A model generated the notes under the pieces. The model ran no database searches. It saw nothing but the letters and a program-made list of their open reading frames with translations, and was not told the origin of the DNA. Source: Schlesneria paludicola DSM 18645 (GTDB lineage: Bacteria > Planctomycetota > Planctomycetia > Planctomycetales > Planctomycetaceae). From it: DNA of 64,000 nt. Numbering within the stretch: the stretch's first letter is position 1; every line of letters starts with the position of its first letter. A program made the position numbers and the translations under genes. Positions 34,968 to 44,030 of the stretch are shown piece after piece. The DNA is taken from NCBI RefSeq assembly GCF_000255655.1, contig NZ_JH636435.1:2872604-2936603 (forward strand). The letters run 5' to 3'.

Positions 34968-36953
34968 TTACTCTACTGTGAACTGCCAGCGTGCATCAAA
35001 CAGATCGGCCCGTAAAACGGACTCTTGATAGCCTTCGTCGATCTTTGGGGCAAATCGAATCACCGCGATGTCTCCCAGACGTGGGTACAGATTCGCGTTC
35101 GATTGAACGAACTGCGCTTCATGGAAGGTGTGCCCGGAATTGATCACGACGTATTTCTGCGGACTGAGCGGATTCGGATAAATCATGGCGACACCGTGTT
35201 CGGCCGTCGAATAACCTTGTCCACGAACTTCGAGGGTCCCCTCGCGCATCCATTTGATCGGCAAATCGTCCACAATCTTTGCCAGGAAGGAATTGGACCC
35301 CGGGTCGCCGAACACAATCAGATGATTGTTGAGCAAGATTTCTCTCGTGACTTCAAGGTCTTTCACGACCCTCACACGGGCGCGCATGCGGTGATCAAAC
35401 TCGTGCGCAAATCGATCGAAACTCCACTCTGCCCACTTGGCCAATGGATCGGACCAGGGAATTCCGGTCGGCACGACGCACACAAAAGGTTCCATGAAGG
35501 CGTCATCGATCGGCCCTTGCAAATCATGACGCTTGCGAAGTTCTCCGCGGGGCCATTTGCTTGCTACGTAGTTGCGAGAATGATCCTGATCCAGGCTGAA
35601 CCAGCCTTCCGGACGTTTTTCAAAGTAGACTGCGGAGTCGAGCATGTCACCCGCCCCGCGAAGCGCCTGGACACGTTCACCGTCGATGACCGCCGTATCG
35701 GCAACGTCACGCAATACCCGCAGGATCGCCACGTTCTTCGTGACAATCCGGGCGGTCTGCCTGTCGGCGTCGACATCCGCCTCGACGACTGTTCGTTCAT
35801 ACGGACGATCCTGCTCTTCAATTGTGATCCATTCGCACTGATTGTACTTCAGCGTGTATGTGACGAACTTCAGCCTGGAAGGCTGCGGAAACACAGGACG
35901 CCCCCGATCCGACCGTTCCAGCAGGAATGCGACAAATTCTTTTAAACTGTCGGGGTGGAATTTGTGTCCCGTCCCGGGCCCAATGAGTAACGGAATCGAG
36001 ATCCCCAGTTCTTCAGCCTTCTCGTGCATGGTCTTTGCCGCAAACAATTGCGGGTCCTGATCGCCACCGTACCCAATCGCCGGAACGTCGAAGGCATTGA
36101 GCGCATAATCCTGCGCGTCATAAATCTTCGTCAGCTTCTGATGCAGTGGGGACAGCGGCGCCGTCAGCTTCAAGTGGTGCACCGTATCGACAAACCCGGC
36201 TCCCGCTCCGATCGACGACCACAATGAGGGATAGTGCATTCCCAGATGCCAGACCCCTGCTCCTCCCATCGAGAACCCGCGCAGGGTGACGCGAAGGTCG
36301 TCGATCCGGACGCGCCGCTTCAAGTCGGCCATCGCTTCAAACACGTCTGTCTCGCCAGCCCAGCGGTAGGCGTTGTTCGTTCGCCCAAACACGTCGAGCT
36401 GAATCCAGGACATTTCTCCCTTGAGCTCTTTGCCATCGTGCTGGTGAATGAAGCGGACTTCATTCAAGTTGGCTCCCCGCCCGTGCAATTCGACATGCAG
36501 TGGCCAACGCTTCTCGGACTTCGCATCGAAGTCATTCGGTAGCGTGACCGCATAGGGTTGCACCGATCCATCCACCCGCGAATAGTACCCGAGTACGGTC
36601 GACCCCGCCTTGGGAAACCAGCTCGCATTCCCTGGACGCGTTTCTCGCCCTGCACGCAGCATGTCGGCACGTTTTAACCCTGCCTCAAGCGCGGCGATCG
36701 TCCATTCTGCATACTTGGGTTCAAAAAACTCGTGATGACGCAGACACCACTCCGCCGCCTTCGCGAAGAGTTCGACATCGGCGAGGTCCGCCTTATCGAC
36801 GCGAGCCGTTTTCAGCGTGGCGACCTGCTGATCCAGTTCCGCGAGCTTCTGGCGAATGATCGCGTCGTCTGCCGCGGTGGGATCTTTGACATCCGTTGCC
36901 GGAAACTGACAGACGAGCAAAACCGTCAAGACAACGGGGAATGCGAGCAACAT
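34968..36953 (-). CDS. Exported alpha/beta hydrolase (esterase/prolyl oligopeptidase-like)
   Basis: The start at 36953 gives 661 residues with a signal peptide (MLLAFPVVLTVLLVCQF). After a helical N-terminal region comes an alpha/beta hydrolase domain. PLHVELHGRG carries the oxyanion-hole-type HGRG, and LRGFSMGGAGVWHLG holds the nucleophile S228. VPAIGYGGDQD likely carries the acid and GPGTGHKFHPDS the His. A C-terminal region of about 270 residues is beta-rich and ends in IAVIRFAPKIDE. The layout resembles planctomycete peptidase-like or feruloyl-esterase-like proteins. The substrate is unknown. A longer frame to 37040 lacks a signal peptide at its start and is less likely. Confidence 0.83.
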   Translation of the reverse strand: MLLAFPVVLTVLLVCQFPATDVKDPTAADDAIIRQKLAELDQQVATLKTARVDKADLADVELFAKAAEWCLRHHEFFEPKYAEWTIAALEAGLKRADMLRAGRETRPGNASWFPKAGSTVLGYYSRVDGSVQPYAVTLPNDFDAKSEKRWPLHVELHGRGANLNEVRFIHQHDGKELKGEMSWIQLDVFGRTNNAYRWAGETDVFEAMADLKRRVRIDDLRVTLRGFSMGGAGVWHLGMHYPSLWSSIGAGAGFVDTVHHLKLTAPLSPLHQKLTKIYDAQDYALNAFDVPAIGYGGDQDPQLFAAKTMHEKAEELGISIPLLIGPGTGHKFHPDSLKEFVAFLLERSDRGRPVFPQPSRLKFVTYTLKYNQCEWITIEEQDRPYERTVVEADVDADRQTARIVTKNVAILRVLRDVADTAVIDGERVQALRGAGDMLDSAVYFEKRPEGWFSLDQDHSRNYVASKWPRGELRKRHDLQGPIDDAFMEPFVCVVPTGIPWSDPLAKWAEWSFDRFAHEFDHRMRARVRVVKDLEVTREILLNNHLIVFGDPGSNSFLAKIVDDLPIKWMREGTLEVRGQGYSTAEHGVAMIYPNPLSPQKYVVINSGHTFHEAQFVQSNANLYPRLGDIAVIRFAPKIDEGYQESVLRADLFDARWQFTVE

Positions 36954-37065
36954 GAGGCGCACTTTCAAAGAGAAAATCGAGGCCCCGACAAAACACGCGT
37001 GAGTGTACCCGTCCGAGACAAAAAACCCACCGCATGACACATCGATTCAACAGGTCCGGGCCCAT

Positions 37066-37590
37066 TTAAACGGGATCAGCGCTCAATCGCTTGCTTAACA
37101 AAACGCTTCGGTAATTCGTGTGATTCCAGTGTTCAAAGCCAACCGGACGATAGCCGCGCAGTGTGCAGAATTCGACGAGATGGATCGCCTGTTCCGCGGT
37201 ATCGACGGTGAGCTCAGATGCGCCGAGCGTCCTGGCCCGTTCCTCAATTCGTTCCAGCAGGCGACTTCCGAACCCCAACCCCTGCAGCGCAGGCTCAACA
37301 GCAAATTGGCAGCCCATTGCAACATCGGGACGGTTGTACCAATCACAGTAGGGGACCACCGTCGTGGGCGGAATCAAGAGGATCGTGCCGACCACTTTCT
37401 CACTCACAAGCATCACAAAACATTCGCCGCGTGCGACCTTTTCGCGAGTGATGTCCACCGTTTGTCGCGATGCAAGGTATTGCAGGCCCATTGCAGCCAA
37501 CCGCGAATAGGCACGATGCAAGAGTTCCGTTAGTTGCTCGAGGGAATCGGATTCCGAAATGGGTCGAATCAACAAATCCGACGGAATCAT
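37066..37590 (-). CDS. GNAT family N-acetyltransferase
   Basis: From ATG 37590 the product has 174 residues; an upstream start at 37605 is possible. The GNAT fold is clear. Beta-4 and helix-3 with the acetyl-CoA pyrophosphate loop read MGCQFAVEPALQGLGFGSRLLERIEERARTLGA (QGLGFGSRLL corresponds to Q/RxxGxG/A). The next strand is ELTVDTAEQAIHLVEFCTLRGYRPVGFEHW. The acceptor is unknown. Its 3' end lies 113 bp upstream of the alpha/beta hydrolase start on the same strand. Length is normal for the family. Confidence 0.88.
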   Translation of the reverse strand: MIPSDLLIRPISESDSLEQLTELLHRAYSRLAAMGLQYLASRQTVDITREKVARGECFVMLVSEKVVGTILLIPPTTVVPYCDWYNRPDVAMGCQFAVEPALQGLGFGSRLLERIEERARTLGASELTVDTAEQAIHLVEFCTLRGYRPVGFEHWNHTNYRSVLLSKRLSADPV

Positions 37591-37849
37591 GACGCGGCTC
37601 CTCACTCATTCACTGTCGACTTTCACCGTCGACTTAAATTTAGCGGTCGGCTCAATTGTCGACGCGGATGAACGGAACAAATGCTCGAGCAGACGGCCAC
37701 ACCGCGGGGTGCGACTGACGGCACAGCGCTGTCACTCGCGAAACACAACCTACGACCGCGACGAAATTACCGTGTTTCTATAACTCAGGGATCTGCGGCG
37801 ATATCATCCTGCCACATCACGATTCGCGATGGGGGCGGGATGCGACGGA

Positions 37850-37870
37850 ATTCTCGTCCTCGACGAGAAT
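37850..37870. promoter_or_regulatory. Perfect palindrome upstream of recQ (possible operator)
   Basis: Arms ATTCTCGTC (37850-37858) and GACGAGAAT (37862-37870) are exact reverse complements around CTC. It ends 66 bp before the recQ start and lies in the divergent region between the GNAT and recQ genes. It could be a repressor site for recQ; the regulator is unknown. Confidence 0.5.
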
Positions 37871-37936
37871 CGTATTCAGTGAACCCCGCCCACACCCATT
37901 CCGTCAGCGATCACTCGCTCTGCAGAACGATATCAC

Positions 37937-39790
37937 ATGTCGATGCCCGCCGCCCGAACGCCGACGCTACCGCAAGTTCTTAAAGAGTATTGGGGCTATG
38001 ACGCATTTCGCCCGCTGCAAGAAGAGGCCATGCGGGCCGTGCTGGAACATCGTGATTCGATCGTCGTGTTACCGACGGGCGGGGGAAAATCGATCTGTTT
38101 CCAGGCACCTGCCGTGGCCATGCCCGGGTTGGCCGTTGTCGTTTCGCCCCTGATCTCGCTGATGAAGGACCAGGTCGACGCACTGACGGAATGCGGCATC
38201 CCCGCGGCCTGCGTCAACAGTTCGATGAGCCAAAGCGAACGGCTGAAGGTGACCGAGTCCATTCGTAGCGGCACCTTGAAGCTGCTGTATGTCGCCCCGG
38301 AACGGCTGTGCAACGATCGGATGCTCAGTTTCCTCGAGTCCCTGAAGGTCTCGTTCTTTGCCATCGACGAAGCCCATTGCATCAGTGCCTGGGGACATGA
38401 CTTTCGGCCCGAATATCGCATGCTGCAGCAGCTCCGCACACGATTTCCCGGGGTCGGCGTGCATGCTTACACGGCGACGGCAACCGAACAGGTCCGTCAG
38501 GATATTTCTGACCAGCTTGGGCTGCGTGACCCCAAGTGGCTGATCGGCTCGTTCGATCGCCCGAATCTCGTCTATCGCGTCCAGCGACGAAACGACCTGC
38601 GTAAGCAAGTGCGAGCCGTCGTCGACGCTCATCCTCAGGAAGCGGGCGTCGTCTATTGCATTTCACGTCGCGAAGTCGACGAGCTCGCCGAATACCTGTC
38701 GCAGGCGGGCTATAAGGCTCGCCCCTACCATGCGGGATTGTCCGATGCCGACCGAGTCCGGCATCAGGATGAATTTCTGAACGATCAGACACAAATCATT
38801 GTCGCGACGGTCGCCTTCGGAATGGGAATCGACAAGTCCAACGTGCGGTATGTCATTCATACGGGCGCACCGAAATCGCTCGAACACTACCAGCAAGAGA
38901 CCGGGCGGGCCGGACGCGATGGCCTGGAAGCCGAATGTTGGCTGCTGTGGTCGTCGGCCAACTTCATCACCTGGCGAAAGATGCAAGAGGAACTCCCTGC
39001 CGAGGCGAAAACACTGGCCTTAGAAAGCCTGAAAGGGATGGAACGGTTTTGTACGGGTGTTTCCTGTCGGCACAAGGAACTTGTCGAACACTTCGGACAG
39101 ACTTATCCGAGTGAATCGTGCAACGCTTGCGATGTTTGCCTCGATCAGTTGGATCTCGTCACAGATCCACTTGTGATCGGTCAGAAGATTCTGTCGTGCG
39201 TGGTGCGAGTCAAAGAATCGTTCGGGGCCGACTACGTCGCGCAAGTTTTGGTCGGCTCAAAAGACGCCCGAATCCTCGACAACGGACACGATGAACTCTC
39301 AACCTACGGGCTGCTCAAAGAGGAACCGAAAGAAGCCGTTCGCGATTGGATCGAACAACTCGGCTCGCAGTCTTTTCTTGAACGAGTCGGCGAATACAAC
39401 ACGCTACGGGTCACTCCCGAGGGATGGAAGCTGCTCAAGGGACAGATGACCGTGCGGCTTCTCAAACCGTCCAAACGAAAATCGACACGTGAACGCTCGA
39501 CGAAAGTGGAAGCGGCGACATGGGACGGCGTCGACCGCGAACTGTTTGACGTTCTGCGAGGTCTTCGACGCGCGCTCGCGGAAGAACATAGCGTTCCTCC
39601 ATTCATTATTTTCGCCGACACCACCTTACGAGATCTTGCCCGGCGACGACCCACATCGCTTGGCAATTTTCGGAAAGTTCACGGCATCGGCGAGAAAAAA
39701 ACGGCGGATTTCGGGGCCCGGTTCACCGACGCCATTCGACAGCATTGCCAGGCGAACACACTGGAGGCCGACCTCTTCTCTGACGAGTAG
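37937..39790 (+). CDS. recQ: ATP-dependent DNA helicase RecQ
   Basis: This 617-residue protein has the full RecQ plan. The superfamily-2 helicase core carries motif 0 (FRPLQEEAM), Walker A LPTGGGKS (K51), motif II DEAH (144-147) and the aromatic-rich loop AHCISAWGHDFRPEY. Motif VI is QETGRAGRDG. The four-cysteine zinc region (CTGVSCRHK... and CNACDVC), the RQC winged helix and a C-terminal HRDC domain (FDVLRGLRRALAEEHSVPPFIIFADTTL, ending GIGEKKTADFG) follow. RecQ unwinds forks, joints and gaps during recombination and repair. The ATG at 37937 has no strong ribosome binding site. It stands as a single gene, with a palindromic possible operator upstream. Confidence 0.96.
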   Translation: MSMPAARTPTLPQVLKEYWGYDAFRPLQEEAMRAVLEHRDSIVVLPTGGGKSICFQAPAVAMPGLAVVVSPLISLMKDQVDALTECGIPAACVNSSMSQSERLKVTESIRSGTLKLLYVAPERLCNDRMLSFLESLKVSFFAIDEAHCISAWGHDFRPEYRMLQQLRTRFPGVGVHAYTATATEQVRQDISDQLGLRDPKWLIGSFDRPNLVYRVQRRNDLRKQVRAVVDAHPQEAGVVYCISRREVDELAEYLSQAGYKARPYHAGLSDADRVRHQDEFLNDQTQIIVATVAFGMGIDKSNVRYVIHTGAPKSLEHYQQETGRAGRDGLEAECWLLWSSANFITWRKMQEELPAEAKTLALESLKGMERFCTGVSCRHKELVEHFGQTYPSESCNACDVCLDQLDLVTDPLVIGQKILSCVVRVKESFGADYVAQVLVGSKDARILDNGHDELSTYGLLKEEPKEAVRDWIEQLGSQSFLERVGEYNTLRVTPEGWKLLKGQMTVRLLKPSKRKSTRERSTKVEAATWDGVDRELFDVLRGLRRALAEEHSVPPFIIFADTTLRDLARRRPTSLGNFRKVHGIGEKKTADFGARFTDAIRQHCQANTLEADLFSDE

Positions 39791-40171
39791 ATCGGCCCAG
39801 CGAGCAACATGGCCGATCACCAGCGGCTCAAACATCGCTGAAACAAGGTGATTTGACTGCGACGCAAATTCTGCGTCTGAAACGTGATCCGGTGAATTCC
39901 TTGTGGGGGCTCGGCTTTTCCATCGATTCCTGACGAACAGCCAATCGATATCTGAGCGTCGATCCGTTTGCCGCCGACAATTGAGAGATTGTGCCCGCCC
40001 TATTTTGGTTCAAAATACTTCATTCCATGTGGATTTCCGCATGGGAATCGGGAAAATCCCGACAAGATATTCCGAAAGAAATGGGTACAACCGATTGACA
40101 TCAGCAGACATCGCGTCTTATCGTAGCGCTTTATCGATTTTCGTTCTTCGTAAATTGAGGTACAAGAACTT
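39791..40171. other. Intergenic region with the blaI-type promoter
   Basis: This stretch between recQ and the BlaI-family gene holds no supported gene. A promoter-like TTGACA box stands at 40095-40100 (see separate entry); otherwise nothing was recognised. Confidence 0.5.
40095..40124 (+). promoter_or_regulatory. Predicted promoter of the BlaI-type regulator gene
   Basis: A perfect -35 box TTGACA (40095-40100) is followed after 18 bp by TATCGT (40119-40124), a moderate -10 box. The coding start is at 40172. TACAA occurs at 40087 and again near 40160; whether these are halves of a BlaI-type operator cannot be decided by eye. Confidence 0.55.
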
Positions 40172-40561
40172 ATGGCACGGACACCGCAAGACATCACTGA
40201 CGCTGAATTGGCGGTCATCAATCTGCTGTGGGAACGCGGCCGAACGACCGTCCGAGATCTGACCGACACGCTGTACCCAGGTGGTACAGGAGCGCACTAC
40301 GCAACCGTGCAAAAGTTGCTGGAGCGGTTGGAATTGAAGAAGTTCGTCAAACGCGATCGTAAGCCTTGGCCACACCAGTTCGAACCGAAAATCGATCGGG
40401 AAGAATTGATTGGCCGACGTCTGCAAGCAACGGCCGACAAGTTGTGCGAAGGCTCACTTGCCCCCTTGCTGTCGCATCTGGTCAAAGCGAAGCTCAACCC
40501 TGATCAGTTGAATTCGCTGCGCGATCTGCTTGATGACCTGGAACGAGAAAAAGGACGATAA
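40172..40561 (+). CDS. BlaI/MecI/CopY family repressor
   Basis: The 129-residue protein matches the BlaI/MecI winged-helix family in length and layout: DITDAELAVINLLWERGRTTVRDLTDTL (helices 1-2), then YATVQKLLERLELKKFVKRDRKPWPHQFEP (recognition helix and wing). The C-terminal dimer and cleavage region is ELIGRRLQATADKLCEGSLAPLLSHLV. Family members repress their own operon and are inactivated by cleavage when the partner M56 membrane peptidase senses a signal. That partner is encoded 187 bp downstream. In planctomycetes such pairs are usually not tied to beta-lactamases and none is present here. Confidence 0.95.
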   Translation: MARTPQDITDAELAVINLLWERGRTTVRDLTDTLYPGGTGAHYATVQKLLERLELKKFVKRDRKPWPHQFEPKIDREELIGRRLQATADKLCEGSLAPLLSHLVKAKLNPDQLNSLRDLLDDLEREKGR

Positions 40562-40602
40562 GTCCGCGACCTGATTCCGATTGATTTTCGACATGTCTGT
40601 TG

Positions 40603-40710
40603 ATGTCCGCATCATGCGGACGATGCTTGTCTGCCGCGTCACGCGGGTGGTGATGATTTTCCGTATCACGCGGAATCTGTTCGTCCGCCGCGTTTCGCGG
40701 ATCGCATCTC
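40603..40710. repeat. Four 27-bp tandem units each with a palindromic core
   Basis: Units start at 40603, 40630, 40657 and 40684. Each contains a dyad centred at 40613, 40640, 40667 and 40694: GTCCGCATCATGCGGAC, CCGCGTCACGCGG, TTCCGTATCACGCGGAA and CCGCGTTTCGCGG. The core consensus is about CCGCGTCACGCGG. The array fills the gap between the BlaI-type gene and the M56 peptidase gene and ends about 40 bp before the latter's start. Confidence 0.8.
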
Positions 40711-40748
40711 AGTGAACCACATCGCCAGTCTTCGGGTCGGGGGGCGTC

Positions 40749-42875
40749 GTGCATTCGTTGCTGCAAATCGCGCTCATCAATGCCGTCGTGATCGTGCCAC
40801 TGGCGGCCATCGCCTTCGGTGTGGGACGGCTGTCGCAACGCCCCGCACTCGCTCATCTGCTGTGGGTGTTGATTCTGGTCAAATTGCTGACCCCGCCCGT
40901 ATGCCAGATTCCAATGGTCGACCGCGTCTGGCTGCAATCGACAACGTTACAGCTTCTGCCGAATCTGCTGACGGCGTCCGAACGAGTCACTGAACCGGCC
41001 CCTTTGGGCGAGCTGAATCGCCTCAATCCAGGGCTGGCGAGTCTGGCTGAAGACGAATCCAAGGTGGCGGTCAAAGGAGCTCGTCCTCGCACCTTGGCAG
41101 GGCAGGACAAAGCAGCCGCACTTCGAAACGACTCGGTGCTGTTGATCATCGCCGAGTGGGTACGAAGTGAAGTCTTCCCACAGGCCGCCACCGCAACGGT
41201 TGTGATCATCTGGGCATTGGGGGCCTTGACCTGGTTCGTCATTCAGGGAATTCGTTGCGTCCGATTCCGCTGGTCGCTCGCCCACGGCTCTGCGGCTCCA
41301 CCGGAATTGCAACAGCTCTCGGACCGCCTGGCTCATCGAATGGGACTGTCCAAATCACCCGTGGTCTGGCTGATGCCAAGAATCATGTCGCCAATGCTGT
41401 GGGGAAACGGCGACGTCAACTTACTGATCTTCCCCGAACGCCTGCTGGACCGGCTTGATCAAGAGTCCACTGAAACTCTGCTGACGCACGAACTGGCGCA
41501 TTATTGTCGCCGCGACCATTGGGTGCGAGTTGCGGCATTGATGGCGACGGGCTTCTACTGGTGGCATCCGGTTGTCTGGTGGGCCCGGCGAGAAATTGAG
41601 GCCGTCGAAGAAGAATGCTGCGATGCACTCGTTCTGAAGTCGGTCACATCACCGCCAAAGCGATATGCGGAAGCGATCCTGGAAGCCATCGACTTCCTGA
41701 CCGAGACTCCCAGCCGACTGCCGCCGCTCGCGACCGGTTTGAGCCAGTTTCCGTTCTTACGCCAACGGCTGACATGGATCATGCGCGGCCCGCGAAAACA
41801 GGATTTTGGACACGCGGGTAAAGTTTTGTGCCTGATTCTGGCTTGTTCGCTGCCTCTGCAGCCGACCTGGCTTGCGGCCCATTTGCCGTCCCGAACCCCA
41901 CCGATTTCGACCGTCGAGCAACCTGGGGCCTCACCGTCACCTGACATGCATTCTCCTGACAGCGGCACAGGTTCTGACGTCTTCGGTGATGTCGCGTCCA
42001 TTTCGGCATCGACACCGCAAGACGCTTCGCTGTTCTCATCCAAGTGGACGGGCCTGGACGTTCGCTCGCACTCTCATGATCGACGTTTCATTCTGCTGGG
42101 AAACAAATCGACTCAAATTCTGCTCGACATGGAGTCTGGACAGGAATTTGACCTCAGCCCGTTCGACATCGTTTCCATCGCGTTCTCACCCAACTCGAAC
42201 CAGTTCGCCACAATCGATGGTGATCGATTCCTGCGATTGTGGGACGCCGAAAACTGCGACGTGATCCAAACCTGGCAGATCCCGGGCGGCCCCGCCAAAT
42301 CGGTTGATATCTCTGCCAACGGGCGGTGGATTGTCACCGGGGGACGCGACGGAATCGTCCGCATCTGGAGTGTCGCCAGCCAACGACCGTTCCGTGAATT
42401 ACCCCGCGAATTGTCCTCGGTCAACTGCGTCCGATTCTCACCAGATGGTGAAATGCTGGCCGTCGCGACGGGTGATTGGAACGCACCACAAACCGGCCGA
42501 ATCGCCCTGATCGACGTCGGATCGTGGGACGAGCGAATCTCGATGAACTGGAACTCTCCGGCTGCGGCTGTCGCATTCCGAGCAGACGGCCTGTCGCTGA
42601 CAAGTGGAGATTGGCAGGGACGGATCGCCCGTTGGAGTACTGCAACCGGGGAACTTCTCGGCTTGACCAGCGGTCAGATGGAACTCCTGTCACTCGCCGA
42701 GTTCTCTCCGAATGGCTCAGTCCTCGCCGAAATCGAGGTCCCCGAGCTGCAAGACACCCGGATGTGGAAAGACGTGACACCAAACGAGCAGTTTGAGTGG
42801 CTGCTGAATAGCCTGTCCGTGATCATCCCAGGCAGCACCGCAGCACCGTCAAAGCTGAAGGCGGCCAACCCCTGA
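40749..42875 (+). CDS. BlaR1-like M56 membrane peptidase with C-terminal WD40 repeats
   Basis: It starts at GTG 40749 with G-rich sequence upstream and has 708 residues. N-terminal membrane helices are LLQIALINAVVIVPLAAIAFGVG, LAHLLWVLILVKLLT and ATVVIIWALGALTWFVI. The gluzincin site is HELAH (247-251), with a downstream EAVEEECCDALV supplying the third ligand. A later helix (VLCLILACSLPLQPTWLA) leads to an external part. In place of the penicillin-binding domain of true BlaR1 there are WD40-type repeats (about 430-700): VSIAFSPNSNQFATIDGDRFLRLWD, ANGRWIVTGGRDGIVRIWS, VRFSPDGEMLAVATGD and VAFRADGLSLTSGDWQGRIARWS. It probably senses a signal and triggers loss of the BlaI-type repressor encoded upstream. 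Confidence 0.92.
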   Translation: MHSLLQIALINAVVIVPLAAIAFGVGRLSQRPALAHLLWVLILVKLLTPPVCQIPMVDRVWLQSTTLQLLPNLLTASERVTEPAPLGELNRLNPGLASLAEDESKVAVKGARPRTLAGQDKAAALRNDSVLLIIAEWVRSEVFPQAATATVVIIWALGALTWFVIQGIRCVRFRWSLAHGSAAPPELQQLSDRLAHRMGLSKSPVVWLMPRIMSPMLWGNGDVNLLIFPERLLDRLDQESTETLLTHELAHYCRRDHWVRVAALMATGFYWWHPVVWWARREIEAVEEECCDALVLKSVTSPPKRYAEAILEAIDFLTETPSRLPPLATGLSQFPFLRQRLTWIMRGPRKQDFGHAGKVLCLILACSLPLQPTWLAAHLPSRTPPISTVEQPGASPSPDMHSPDSGTGSDVFGDVASISASTPQDASLFSSKWTGLDVRSHSHDRRFILLGNKSTQILLDMESGQEFDLSPFDIVSIAFSPNSNQFATIDGDRFLRLWDAENCDVIQTWQIPGGPAKSVDISANGRWIVTGGRDGIVRIWSVASQRPFRELPRELSSVNCVRFSPDGEMLAVATGDWNAPQTGRIALIDVGSWDERISMNWNSPAAAVAFRADGLSLTSGDWQGRIARWSTATGELLGLTSGQMELLSLAEFSPNGSVLAEIEVPELQDTRMWKDVTPNEQFEWLLNSLSVIIPGSTAAPSKLKAANP

Positions 42876-43038
42876 TGCGGTCTCACCAGCAAGCCACCTG
42901 AGGCCGCACGACGGCTTCAGGCTCTCCTGACGCCGCTATCCCGATTCGGCAGCGTCGAGGACGCCCCGTCCCCTGCCGGGCCTCGCAATCCGCATTGCTG
43001 GCCATCGCGTCGCCGCCGAGTGCGCTCCGTCAAATGAA

Positions 43039-43080
43039 AACGCTCGTCAATCCGCAGGATCTGCCTGACTGACGAGCGTT
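43039..43080 (-). terminator. Hairpin terminator between convergent genes
   Basis: Perfect 11-bp arms AACGCTCGTCA (43039-43049) and TGACGAGCGTT (43070-43080) flank a 20-base loop. Read on the minus strand the stem is followed by TTTTCATTT, so it fits best as terminator of the gene at 43115-43627. Confidence 0.7.
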
Positions 43081-43114
43081 GGATCAGACGATTGAAACAG
43101 TCGTCCGCGCGACG

Positions 43115-43627
43115 TTATTTCTGGGATTCGCGGAAGACGAAGTAGTCGACTTTTTCCAGTTCAACTGGCGGTGCAGGCTGTCCTTGGTTCCGATAGTAGA
43201 AGCGATAGCAGCCCACTTTGCCCGACGTCATTTCCCCAACATAGATCATGCCCAACGCGACGGTCGCCCCGCCGCCAGGAGCGGCGTTCGCTGACAGAAA
43301 ACCCGAACCGGGAATAATGGTGTACATCGCCTTGCCACCCTTGCCCGACTTGAAGTCTTCAGCAACGTTCGCAAACCAGAAGTTGGTGAAACTATTGGTT
43401 TGTGAATTGAGCATCCCGCCCTGCAGGCGTCCTGTCACAAAATCGAGAACAAAAACCGCCTCGGGCAATCCCGGCGCAACGTCGACCGTACAAATCGCAA
43501 ACTTCGCATCACGATCCGTCGCAACGGCGTAAGCGTGTTCGTAGGGCCAAAAGTAAGCCAGACAGAGCCCACCGATGACTCCACTCACCAACCAGAGCAG
43601 CCGACCTTCTTTTGCCTTTGATTTCAT
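43115..43627 (-). CDS. Hypothetical membrane-anchored protein
   Basis: The ATG at 43627 has GGAGG eight bases upstream, so the longer frame to 43696 is rejected. The 170-residue product has one N-terminal helix (LLWLVSGVIGGLCLAYFWP) and then a soluble, probably extracytoplasmic domain. That part has YAVATDRDAKFAICTVDVAPGLPEAVFVLDFVTGRLQGGML, a Gly-rich segment (NAAPGGGATVALGMIYVGEMTSGKVGCYRFYY) and a C-terminal PPVELEKVDYFVF. The domain has the flavour of short planctomycete beta-propeller-like or lineage-specific proteins, but no family is recognised. It stands divergent from mnmG, 403 bp apart. Confidence 0.78.
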   Translation of the reverse strand: MKSKAKEGRLLWLVSGVIGGLCLAYFWPYEHAYAVATDRDAKFAICTVDVAPGLPEAVFVLDFVTGRLQGGMLNSQTNSFTNFWFANVAEDFKSGKGGKAMYTIIPGSGFLSANAAPGGGATVALGMIYVGEMTSGKVGCYRFYYRNQGQPAPPVELEKVDYFVFRESQK

Positions 43628-44030
43628 CAATCGATCCTCCAAACAGTACCGTCGAATGCGGACGCCGAGACAGTTTGTCCAACGGATGTTCGGCATGATC
43701 CGTTCGACTACAATTTACTGCACTTCCATCGAGGCGGCTAGATTGCAATCACAACCGCACGGGGAATGTCCAAAGTCCCACCGGCATTTTGGATGGAAAT
43801 GTTGCATTGTGCGAAACTTGGCCCACCCTGGATGATCGCCATGGATTGTGAACCCTCGCAACGGCGCGGCCCCTCGCACTGAGGCAACGCTCGACAAAAA
43901 TGCGGGCGGGGCAGCACCATTAAATCGACGGGGCATTTTGACGGAGCTTAGGGGCCCCGCCATACTTCACGTTGTTCCGCCCAAACCGGGCCTGACTGTC
44001 GTCGCCTGAGGCATCTGCTAATCTAAAGAC
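43628..44030. other. Divergent intergenic region, 403 bp
   Basis: It separates the hypothetical membrane gene (minus) from mnmG (plus). No gene, riboswitch or repeat family member was recognised. Confidence 0.45.

Noticed and set aside
40603-40710. 27-bp tandem units read as a CRISPR-like array
   Set aside because: The units are contiguous imperfect repeats without spacers and each is itself a dyad; no cas genes are present.
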